From: Arachnopeziza araneosa
Lineage: Eukaryota; Ascomycota; Leotiomycetes; Helotiales; Arachnopezizaceae
Length of the DNA: 64,000 nt
Direction of reading: 5' to 3'
Assembly (NCBI GenBank): GCA_003988855.1
Contig: QYAI01000020.1
Location: 496,001-560,000, forward strand
The notes beneath the pieces are model-generated. The model ran no database searches. It was given only the letters and a program-made list of their open reading frames with translations, and was not told the DNA's origin. Below, one piece after another: positions 36,217 through 45,651 of this stretch. The number at the start of each line of letters is the position of its first letter. Position 1 is the first letter of the stretch. The position numbers were made by a program, and so were the translations under genes.

Positions 36217-37069
36217 GAATGATTCTTGATTTTGATCTGCATAGCGACCTTTCTCTTTCTCTTTCCTTTCTAGCTTCGACCCGGCTCTGGACTGGCATTT
36301 CCCTTGTTTTACTGCTGGCATGCGCATAGGACGCACAGACTGGACGAGCTTCAATTGATATGAGAGATCAAGAGCACAAGAGTTTTATGACATGGCGACA
36401 CGGCGTATAGGTGCATGATTGGGTCATCATGTGTATATCAAGCAAGATTTTATTTCTAGGAGGGAGAGTGTTTATAGGGGTCGCTGTATCATCGAGAGAT
36501 GCAGTGCGGTGGAGTTTTTCAATGTGTAATTATTAGGTTACTTGAGAGTATTGTATGGAGACACTGTATATTTGACCACAGATGGTAGAGAAGAGCGGAG
36601 TGGGCATGAATGAGCGAACGAATGGAGTGGAATGATGTCCATCCCGTCTTCTTTTTTACAAATGTCCTCTCTGCCTGTGAAATTCAGATCAAGGGGTCAT
36701 GGCAAGTGCCTACGTCCTGGTCTCCATCTTTCAGTCCATCAACAAGTGCACCTTACATCCTGTATTCCCGAACGAATCCCCACCATACATGAATCCGCAA
36801 TCTCAGAGGAGAGGGTCACAAAGTCGGACGCTCAAGACTCGTTTCAATCAAATGTCGACGTTGGTATTCGCATGGGGATAGCGATGCATCCATGGATTGA
36901 TGGAAGAAGATTATATTGCATAATTGGGGCTTCGCTTCCGCGTGTTTGTTCCTTGGATAACACGGTCATGATACGTAGCACGTACTTCACGCCAAGAAGA
37001 AGAGGGGTCTCGGTTAGGTCGCTTCACGATGGGGATATATCTTATCGTCTCCCGGGTGCAACTCATGCT
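36217..37069. other. intergenic between SPA2 and the gasdermin-like gene
   Basis: About 850 bp of 3' flanks of two convergent genes. Open frames here are shadows or too short; no repeat is evident. Confidence 0.4.
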
Positions 37070-37930
37070 CTAATCAGACATTACCATCTCACACGTATCT
37101 CCGTTGTCATCCACGCCTTCCAACGCTTGTAGCCGCATCATCTTGGCACTGACGCACTCCAGGCCCATCTCTTCAACCTCAAGAGTAAGATCCTCATCGT
37201 CATCTCTAGTCTTTCCATCCATCGTCCGGTTTCTGTCACGCCTGTATAGATCGCCCTTGATATCTCTCGTGACAACCCTTCTCTTTACAGCGCAGTAATG
37301 GACCTCCTTCACGCGATACGCGTATACATAATCGCCGCTCGCTCCAAACTCTACGTTCACCCTCTGGCTGCGGTCTCTCATCACCTCCGGACCGATGGTG
37401 GTAGATGCACCGCCTAGAAGAGACGTGTCTAGAGTGCTCCTCATATGAGTATTGCGATTGGTTCCATAATTCATGAAACCAGATCTGACTCCATACGCAA
37501 TACGGACACCAGTGACGAGGTAGAGGTTGGCCCTGAATCGCTGCTCCCGAATATATCTCTGCACAGCGGGATCTTGAAGAAGTGATTCCAGGTAATCTCT
37601 TGTAGGCGTGATGAATCTGGTCTCTAATGTCTCGGCGCAGACGCTTTGGGATTTGGTTGCTGCTCTCCCGAGGCTGAAGTCGGTGCCGACGCCGAGGAAC
37701 GAGAGGAATTGAGTGAAGATGCCGTATTTACTACTCGTGCTGTGGTCATAGTCACATTTGTAATCCGAGAGTAAGGAGCGGCTGATAGGCATGCTCTGAG
37801 GGAACTGGAGTGGGATATAGGAATCAATCGTTGATTCTGGATTGGTGGGGGAAGAGAGAAGGCTGGCCAGTTGGAATGGCCCGTCTGGTCCATAGTCAGT
37901 ATTACGCATTAGGATATAGGTTTTCTTCAT
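37070..37930 (-). CDS. gasdermin-like pore-forming protein (HET-Q1/RCD-1 type)
   Basis: Single exon, 286 residues, with no signal peptide or ordinary membrane helix. What I see: an N-terminal KKTYILMRNTDYGPDGP with LASLL; a hydrophobic segment at about residues 70-88 (GIFTQFLSFLGVGTDFSLG); a central block PTRDYLESLLQDPAVQRYI then LYLVTGVRIAYG (about 109-147); a beta-rich block with DYVYAYRVKEVHY (about 200-212); and KGDLY at about 225-229. This order matches, from memory, fungal gasdermin-like proteins such as HET-Q1 and RCD-1, whose N-terminal domain forms plasma-membrane pores and kills the cell. The last about 55 residues are charged and would be the short inhibitory piece removed by proteolysis. 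The divergent S8 protease beside it strongly supports the call. The reading frame is intact. It is not the target of any detected mutation. Other pore-forming families are possible if the alignment fails. Confidence 0.72.
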   Translation of the reverse strand: MKKTYILMRNTDYGPDGPFQLASLLSSPTNPESTIDSYIPLQFPQSMPISRSLLSDYKCDYDHSTSSKYGIFTQFLSFLGVGTDFSLGRAATKSQSVCAETLETRFITPTRDYLESLLQDPAVQRYIREQRFRANLYLVTGVRIAYGVRSGFMNYGTNRNTHMRSTLDTSLLGGASTTIGPEVMRDRSQRVNVEFGASGDYVYAYRVKEVHYCAVKRRVVTRDIKGDLYRRDRNRTMDGKTRDDDEDLTLEVEEMGLECVSAKMMRLQALEGVDDNGDTCEMVMSD

Positions 37931-38360
37931 GGCTAGTAAGATAAACTGTGCAGAGTAATCGCGGTCCGTCAGCCGAAGTATTGGGCAGAAGTGTTAATTT
38001 CACAGCATGCAGCAGGTTTCCGCTCTTCATGTCGAGGCTGGTGGCTGAGCCAATGCATACACGTAACCTCGTCCGGCTTAGCTGCAGCCTCATTGATAAC
38101 ACGAGGTATGAATGTGCACTGCGTTTCAACATTGAAAATTCCTACCAGGATGTACTTTCAAGAATATTTGACCATTGAATAGAACCAAGGTCACATGGTT
38201 CGAAGCATTGAACTAAGGATTGGCTTGATTGCAACGATCCCAGCAGACATCGGTGGCTAGGATGATAGGTGGGAGGCTCTGCTCCCAATCCGATGCTGCT
38301 GAAGGTGTTCAGGTACAAAGGTAGGCCATTGGGCTCCAATGTTGCCGTTGCAAGTAATCT
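37931..38360. promoter_or_regulatory. shared divergent upstream region of the gasdermin and S8 protease genes
   Basis: About 430 bp. It holds the gasdermin-like gene's promoter and the still unresolved first exon(s) of the protease. A candidate protease start is the ATG at 38262, followed by a GTACAA donor at 38313; a phase-compatible acceptor ends at 38366, but the branch signal is poor. Confidence 0.45.
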
Positions 38361-40361
38361 GATGAGCATGCACCGTTTAGCAATCAATTCTTCCAATACC
38401 TCGAGAGCACTGAGGCTCTCCTCGATGGATATAGGCGGAACGCAGACCACCGGGTCAGAATCGCGATAATCGATAGTGGCGTCGATATCCAGCATCCTCT
38501 GATCCGGCGCCTCCAAGCAGAGGCCCAAGGATGGCCCAGGTTGACAAGTGCCAGCTTCGTCAGTTCTACAGTGGAAGGCGAGGATCATGTTGGCCATGGA
38601 ACTCACATCACCGCGACGGTAATGCGCATTGCGAAATGGGCAGAGGTGTATGTTGCGAGTGTTGTCGATGTCGACGGGCGAGTCAATACCCGTAGCGTAG
38701 CCAAGGTGACAAAGCCCATATAAGAGCTGGAAGGCTATTCGTAGTGCTAACCATCTCAGGCCCTGAAATATTCCATTGACGAATGGAAGGTCGATATCAT
38801 CTCCCTGTCGCTTGGGTTCGATAGGGGAGTACACAGTATTGATGCCGCGCTACGAAGAGCGGACCGACATAACATTCTGGTCTTTGCTGCGGTGTCCAAC
38901 TATGGCGCTGCTGGTGTGAGGCAGATCGCCTGGCCTGCTTCAATGACGAAGGTTTTTGGGATAAATTCTGCCGATTTCAACGGGGTCACATCTTCATTCA
39001 ACCCACCAGAGAATGACAATGATACCTTTTCACGGTACAAATTCTTAGGAGAGGGGGTTCGCTCAGCATGGCCATTGCGCTTGGGTGAGGGAGAAGAGAA
39101 AGTGTTATCGGGGAGCTCAATGGCAGCTCCAATTGCTGCTGCTACAGCGGCACTCATCCTTGAATTCATGAGGCAGAATAGTCTTGATGAGGAAGCAGCA
39201 GCAGATACTCAGATCATTCAGACTCCAGATGGAATGCGAGCCGTTTTCCATTTGATTGGCAATGCCAAGTCGCGAGGCGATTTCTTGAAATATGTTACTC
39301 CGTGGCACCTTTTGCGTTCTGCTGAAACTGGCTCTGTCAAGATCGACAGAAAACACACCTTGGAACGTATCCATGAAGTGCTACGGGACCTTCGGATCTA
39401 TAGCTCTGAAGAGCAGGATACCGCAACAGACACCTCCGGGGAGCCATCAGTTTTGCTATTAGCAAATAGGTTCCCGCCAGATATCATTGGCCGCGAAGCT
39501 CATCGTCAGGTCAATTTTCCAGACGGTCAGAGGAGGCCTATAAGACCGGCTTCGAATAGACTAGGGTTAGAACAAACTCGACATGGAACGAGTTGGAGAA
39601 TCGATCCTAGAGCCAGGATTGATGATCAGCAAGTTGAAGACACCAGAAAAGATCTACCCCAAGGAGTTCGATTTGCACCTTACTTCAACCACAGATTTGT
39701 GCCTCAGAGAACTCCTCTCACTATAGATGACAACCCCTTCCATCCTATAGCAGTAAGATATCCAAATTTCCCACAACCGTTATGGAAAGGACCTCCAGTC
39801 GCACCTTATTTCAGCCTTCCCCACCGACCATATACAAGTCCTCGTACACAAGAGTATTTCCATGAGGACCACGTACCTCAACATAACCCTCAAGACGAAG
39901 ACGTGCACAGCTTGCAACCTGCTTTCGAGAACCGACGATCTTCTCATAATAGAAAAAGCGCCACACGTAGACCGAGAACTTCTCCTGCTGGTTTATCCCC
40001 CACTCCCTTAACGGCAGAGAATCTAGAAGCGAGAGACAGATCAAAAGGTCCACTTGGGTCTTTTGCCGGACTGTTGACTGCTGAAAATCTAGAGACGAAC
40101 GAGAGAGAATTAAGGGAATCATCAGAACATTTGAAGAACACAATTACGAACGAGGAAGTCCAAGTGATCTATTCAAGTGAGGAAGACGTGAAAGTTCAAG
40201 TGGTTTACGCAAGCGAGGAAGAGGGAGGTGAGGATGAAGATAACGACCTGGACCTCACCATCAACGTTACAGGTCAAGCTGCGATCATGGTAGGTGGAAA
40301 CATGATCGAGTTCCAAGACGGCGGAGAACTTAGGTTCAGAAGAGAGAGGTTGTCCTTCTGA
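38361..40361 (+). CDS. subtilisin-like (S8) serine protease, N-terminus unresolved
   Basis: Exons 38361-38705 and 38760-40361, joined in phase 0 (VAKALKYSIDEW), with at least one more exon upstream because the frame is closed by a TAA at 38355. The full catalytic set is present: Asp in RIAIIDSGVD (codon 38472), His in GEDHVGHGTH (codon 38595), the oxyanion Asn in FAAVSNYG and Ser in SGSSMAAPIAAAT (codon 39117). No secretion signal is visible, so it is probably cytosolic, as in HET-Q2-like S8 proteases of fungal immunity. The region after about residue 290 is not protease: a Pro/Arg-rich stretch, two LTAENLE copies, then VQVIY and VQVVY segments and a strand-rich end (LTINVTGQAAIMVGG). It lies divergently from the gasdermin-like gene. 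A likely role is to cleave that protein; I infer this from the pairing. Confidence 0.8.
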
Positions 40362-41065
40362 GCCGCCCATAAATACACGCTACCAGAGTTAGCTGCCGTG
40401 CCATTAGTACATTCTGTAACCTTACCGAATATCCTTATCAGAGCCTGGTATCCCGTCAAGGACATGCCATAGAGGCAGTGCAAACAGCTTGTTCCAGGGC
40501 AGCAAGTGCGCCTCGACCGGTTGTATTTGAGGTGTACATGGGACATGCTGTGCGTGCTGAAGAGCCGCATCTAGGTGAAGGTGACTTGCAAGGAGTGAGC
40601 AATGCTTTTGGCATCGAGGTTTGGGTTGAGTAGAGGAGTAATAGGAGGAGATGGAAAGAGATGGGGTAGGAGAGAGCGGGATATTTACTGGTAGCTGGAG
40701 GAATGAGGTCGAGGAAAGAGCAAGGCGTGACTTAGCTCCCTCTGCCAGCTCTTTATTTTTGGTAATTGAGAGGATTTTTCCTGACGTGGGAACATTCTGA
40801 ACAATCTACTAGACGGAGAAGAGATATGAGCAAATGCAACTTCTGCTGTTATATACCATGTCAGGAACAATTTGGAGGTCATGCCATGTTGGAAATACGG
40901 AGCCGACGGCTAACATAATAGTCGTGACTTCCAAGCAATAATGAATACTATTAGAGAACCCGCTATGCCTAGTTACAACGCCTATACCGAACCCCAGATC
41001 TTGTCCTAGATCTTTTTCGTACTCTGCATAAATATTTCACGCCAAGAAAACCAGACCGTATAGCT
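40362..41065. other. intergenic between the S8 protease and PEX13
   Basis: About 700 bp of 3' flanks of convergent genes, with no supported feature. Confidence 0.4.
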
Positions 41066-42488
41066 CTACGAATAGAACTGACTTTTCTGGAAGCTATCCA
41101 CTGTCACGTCTGTCGCTTTACTCTCCACTAGTGGTGCCTTGATATTACTAGTCATAGTACTTGTTCGACTCCCACTCTGACTTGCACTCTTGATTTCTCC
41201 AATCGGTGCTCCTGGTCGTCTCGCATTTTCTAAGTAGACTGCTGGGAGGTGGCCCATACGCCCATCTCTTGCTCGACATCGCCACCACTCGCTGGGGTTA
41301 CCCATTGGATCACTCTTGCTCAACACGGCCACCAGATCTCCTTTTTTCACCTCTAGATCAACACCTTGAACTGCAGCGCCGGTCTCGGGCGTGAAGTCAT
41401 ATAGAACCCTGCAGAAGTCCAACTTGGTAGGATCCAGCTGAGCTTGGATAGGTTGACCATCTGGGCCAATCTGCATCTGTCCCGCCGCTTGTAATCGTTT
41501 CTGCTCTTCTTCTTGGGATGCTGCTAGAGCTTTAATGAGCTTACCCATCAGGTATGGAAGACCGAACGCGGCCGCAATAAAGAAGAGGAATGGCTTTTTG
41601 CTGGGTCGAGGTGCATCAACGGGAGAGCCGTCTGGGAGAAGTTTCCGGCCTTCAAATTTCGCAAAGGCGAGTGGTGTGAGTGACGTTGCATCTGCTGGTG
41701 GTGGTCGCCCAGTCACCTTGGCAAATAGTGTCCGCAACCACCTCATAAGGGTGAAGATACCTAATATCGACCCTAATGTATTTCTCAAGTTTCCGAATTG
41801 CTCCGCTACAGACACCATAGCTGCTATCATCAGATATGCGCGCACTGAATGGACGATTGAACTTACCAAAGAAACTTGAATGAGTAGCCATATATGTGCT
41901 CTCCAGCATTTGCGCAAATCCTCCGAATGCTCCAACAATATTCTCAATGATCTGGAAAGTAGCTTGTGTGCTCTGTGTGAATCCATTCGTTAAATTGTTT
42001 GGGTCGTTGGGATTGCCAGGCATGCCATATCCTCCCATACCTCCCACTCCGCCATACATCGAGCCATATCCTCCCATTCCACCCATCCCCCCATACATCC
42101 CCGATCCATATCCTCCATAACCCATCCCGCCCATTCTATTGTACGGCGATGTATAGGCACCGCCAATCCCACCGCCAATCCCACCGCCAATCCCACCGTA
42201 TGGCGAACTCATGGCACCATATGGCGAGTAAGCCGAGGCGTTTCTGTTTACGGCAGAAGTAAGAGAGGAGGGTCGTTCAGGGATTGCGGGAGCGGATGAG
42301 GTTGTTGTAGACGGCGATGCTATGGCAGTTGCTGTAGAATCTGATGTCGAGATTCCTGTAGATGTTCCTAGAGCTGCGTCGTAATGTTAGTATTTGCTGC
42401 AAGACATCGACGCCGGAAATAACCAACCTCCAGTTGCGCCAGCAACTCCTCCCCGTTCCCAAGGCTTTGGAGGTGACGCTGTCGCCAT
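41066..42488 (-). CDS. PEX13: peroxin Pex13, peroxisomal docking protein
   Basis: Predicted 439 residues, exons 42488-42428, 42367-41867 and 41823-41066, phases closing. The start MATASPPKPWERGG is typical of fungal Pex13. Residues about 55-140 are a Gly/Tyr/Met-rich low-complexity stretch. The conserved core follows: ATFQIIENIVGAFGGFAQMLESTYMATHSSFF, continuing into VSVAEQFGNLRNTLGSILGIFTLMRW, with a membrane segment at about 260-280 (FLFFIAAAFGLPYLMG). An SH3 domain lies near the C-terminus (about 321-388: RVLYDFTPE, EWWRCRARDGRMGHLPAVYLE). Pex13 spans the peroxisomal membrane and binds Pex14 and Pex5 to import matrix proteins. Complete and ordinary. Confidence 0.95.
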
Positions 42489-43144
42489 TCTGTAATCACG
42501 CGCCTTTCCACTGCCTCCAACGCTTTACTTGGCCGTCGTGTCCCTTATCGTTTGTTGTCGCAAAGGCGACGTTGGAGAGGAGAGATGAATAATGCGCGAC
42601 TGCTAGCTTGTGATGGTCCCGGTGGAGGCGATAGCCGCTCGCTTTCGCTCTTGTTCCCGAGGATATTTGCAGCTGATTTTTTCCATGCACAAGAATCCCA
42701 CTCTTCAGGATTCAAATGTGCAGAGAGCTCCAGGAAAATCTCAAAAGATATCACTCACTCCACAGCAAGTACTGTTTAAGTTTAAGATTCTGCATTTGGC
42801 ATCTGCTCTCGGCGCTTTGTTATGGCTGGGATTCCAACCTCGGCTCGTAAGGATTGCTGACTTTACATCGGCTGTCTGCATATTCATCTGAGTTTTGGGG
42901 AATTTCAAGGTTATACAACTTGTCATTGTGGACAAAGACCTATCTACAGAAGGTAACGTCTAATTATTCAAGAGAGTGTCAAGAAATGTTGTGTCACGTG
43001 ATCTATTCCCTCGTTCTCCCAGAACTGACTCTTGAAATGTCCCTCGAATATATTCTCAAGTGCCAGATGCCCCAATGTCGACAATCAAGTTTCCATTCCC
43101 TTTTGCGGCAGCTCTCCCTGCTCTCGTTAGTGATGACTTTCCTC
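42489..43144. other. intergenic upstream of PEX13
   Basis: About 660 bp containing PEX13's promoter and the 3' flank of the secreted-protein gene. The last exon of that gene may extend down to 43056. Confidence 0.35.
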
Positions 43145-43807
43145 TCAATCTCTCAAAAACCTACCGAGAACTGTAACATTGTTACTTGCTATATCAGAAT
43201 ATTTCCCTGGGCAATTGTCGATAGCCCACTTGACAGCATCTGCCACATCCGTGCTAGAAAGAATTTCATTAGCGTTTCTACATTTGCCCATCAAGTACAG
43301 AAACTAACCATGACGCTTGGGTGAGCGTGGCTTGTCCAATGTCTGTCATCCTGACACCACAACCACCAGCGCTTATTAGACCTTGTGTGCCACCTGGTGT
43401 TAAAGCGCCTGCAATTGTTGCGCAGTTCTGGCTCCCGAGACTTAGCAAGTAGTAGTAGCACTCTTTACAGCCGAGGATAGGTGCAGCATTCGTGGCATTG
43501 GGCATCGGACAAGTATTGATGAAGGACGTTTCGAGATTGCTTCCGTATTCTGGGACTAGAGTTGCAAGAATCTCAGTTTCATCCAAGAAATCAGAGTACA
43601 GTACTCACCTGTGGACCAAGATACAGCCTTGGAGAAGATACCTTCGGAGGTGAGATTGAGTGAGACCAAGCTGGGCATTCCTGAACCCGGGATAACCTCT
43701 GGAATGGCAATATCTGAAGACCTAACTTCATTCAAAGTTGCTATAGTATAGCTGAAGCAGGATGCCAAAATGATGAACCGAACAGTGAGAGATATAAGTC
43801 TTGCCAT
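43145..43807 (-). CDS. small secreted Cys-rich protein, candidate effector
   Basis: Predicted 184 residues, exons 43807-43609, 43555-43309 and 43253-43145. The first about 24 residues are a good signal peptide (MARLISLTVRFIILASCFSYTIA). The mature part has seven cysteines, in CPMPN, GCKECYYYL, QNCATI, GGCGVRM, SCTDV and DNCPGKY, and no domain I recognise. The function is unknown. A strong GTAGGT donor sits in the last exon, followed by a CTAAC branch and CAG acceptor; if used, the C-terminus changes and the stop moves to 43056. It lies at the edge of AT-rich DNA, where fast-evolving secreted genes are often found. Confidence 0.65.
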
Positions 43808-45131
43808 GATCGAGTTACTGGTGATATTCTTCAGCAAGCGGGAATCATTGATACTCAAGTACTTAAAGTCTACAGCTTTGAAGTCTTGTATTTATATCCC
43901 TCTCATTAACAAGACAGAGAAATAGAGGGAGTTGCAAATATATCCAAGTGGCTTGATCGTATTCACATTAAGCTATCATTCCCCTCAACATCATGCATCA
44001 AGCCTATATGCAAACTTTAAATTGCGTAGGAAGCAAGTGTGATTTTATGTCACGAATTTCTTGGCTTCAAATTATAGCGAGCCACTTAATGATACTCCAA
44101 GTTACAGGCAATGGTGTAGCCTCCTGCGCTGTGGCTGGCACCATAACGAGTTAACCTTAAATAACGCCGAAAAGTTCCAGCGATTGTATTCTTGTTCCCA
44201 TCAGTATCTCATTTGCCTTTCCAGAAGATATTTCGTCTTCTGTGTGTTTCTACCCCCATTCCTTCCCTACTCCGAAAGGAACAGTCCCCGGTAAAACAAA
44301 GCCAGAAACATCAGACGAAAATCCTTAAAAGGCATCTGTAATCCCAAACCTCAATATATAAATGTGACGTAAAATCAAAGTTTCTTCAGTCAAGCCAGCC
44401 GGCGCAGGTTCCATGCTGTGCCCCATATACGCCGCCGTCACATTAGCAGAAGGCAGCAACATAACCCATGGCAATCCTAATCTTAATCCTTAATATTCAA
44501 AATTCATTGGCAGATTTTGGTCCTTGAGTATATTTAGATGTAGGTGAGGTGCATGGGATCACGGGATGTTGGTGGTGATTGTTTGCTTTGTCGGCTACGC
44601 GGAAGGATAGGGAGATTTGAATCAGGCTCCAGTACGAAGCAGATATTGATTGCTCATGGATCAGTCTACTTCATCATACAATATTTTTTACTACAAAAGT
44701 GATCCCGGGTTAGCAGGTGCCGCAAAGATACGCTGAACGAAGATTTGTGCTTGAATAATTTTACTGTGAAGAACGCATTGAAGAGCTTGAACTGCTTTGG
44801 TTATATTTTAAGTGTTAAACCGTTTGAGATACCATTGACATAATTTGACCTTAGCCTAACAAGAATGAGTTCGAGATAATATGGAGAGTTGATACTTTAA
44901 GGCACCAAAATAAACTTTCCCTTGATATGCATCCAACACTTCGGTCTACAAGCAAGAGTTAATAAATAAATACCTCTATTCTTATTTTATGGAAAGTATT
45001 AATTCTAGATAGTCCAAGTCGAATCTTATTCCAGCAAAGCAGACCCTCACTCCAACCTTATTTCAAGGGAGGTAAGTTCCCTGGTTCTTTTGCATCAATC
45101 ATGCCGCCTTTATACACCGTCATTCGTCAGG
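43808..45131. other. AT-rich gene-free DNA
   Basis: About 1.3 kb of AT-rich DNA. A reverse open stretch of about 55 codons near 44325-44490 has no usable start and no known family. It looks like decayed or non-coding sequence. Confidence 0.4.
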
Positions 45132-45651
45132 TTATTCTAAGCAAACCCTGTCCCAAGTAGCACGCGCATTTTCAAATGCTTCCGAAGCTTGTCTCGCCGT
45201 GGCTGAATGTATTGTGCCAATAACCGGAGCCAATTCCTCCAGTGCAGGTGCATAATTCTGAACCAAGCATCAGCGTTGATCTGTGAATGGAATCAAGAAA
45301 GAGTACCTGCCAAACCGCTGAGTAGCTCCATACGCCAGTTCCAGCAGATTGGTGCTCTTCAAGCTTATCATTGTTCTGCAGAGATTGGAGAAATGGTTGA
45401 ACGACTTTATGTTCTACCAAGCGATTTCAATTAGCTACAGGACCTTGTACTGGAATTAGGATAGTCAAACCTACACTAGCGAGAACAATTTGGATGGTTG
45501 CAATATCAGACTTTCAAGTGACTGGATTTTCTACTTATACATCGTCCTTCTCAAGTCATGATAATAGTATGGGTCGTCGTTAAACACCTCACTTTAAAAC
45601 CCTTGCATCATTATCTAGGACAATACTGGCCATCCCGCTTCGAGAAGCCAT
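45132..45651 (-). CDS. hypothetical small helical protein, partial model
   Basis: A small gene assembled from the reverse strand. Well-supported exons are 45413-45307 and 45257-45132, joined in phase 0 across an intron with a GTACTC donor and TTCAG acceptor. Weaker upstream exons are 45510-~45470 (SDIATIQIVLAS) and 45651-45601 (MASRSGMASIVLDNDAR). The C-terminal part (YAPALEELAPVIGTIHSATARQAS and then FENARATWDRVCLE) is an amphipathic, Ala-rich helix pair. I see no signal peptide and no family. It could be a young or decaying gene next to AT-rich DNA. Confidence 0.35.

Noticed and set aside
38142..38834. A 230-codon reverse frame opposite the S8 protease
   Set aside because: It is the antisense shadow of the protease domain, whose forward frame holds the catalytic Asp and His. 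It has no recognised domain.
44325..44492. Reverse open stretch of about 55 codons
   Set aside because: No ATG at its beginning and no known family; treated as chance in AT-rich DNA.
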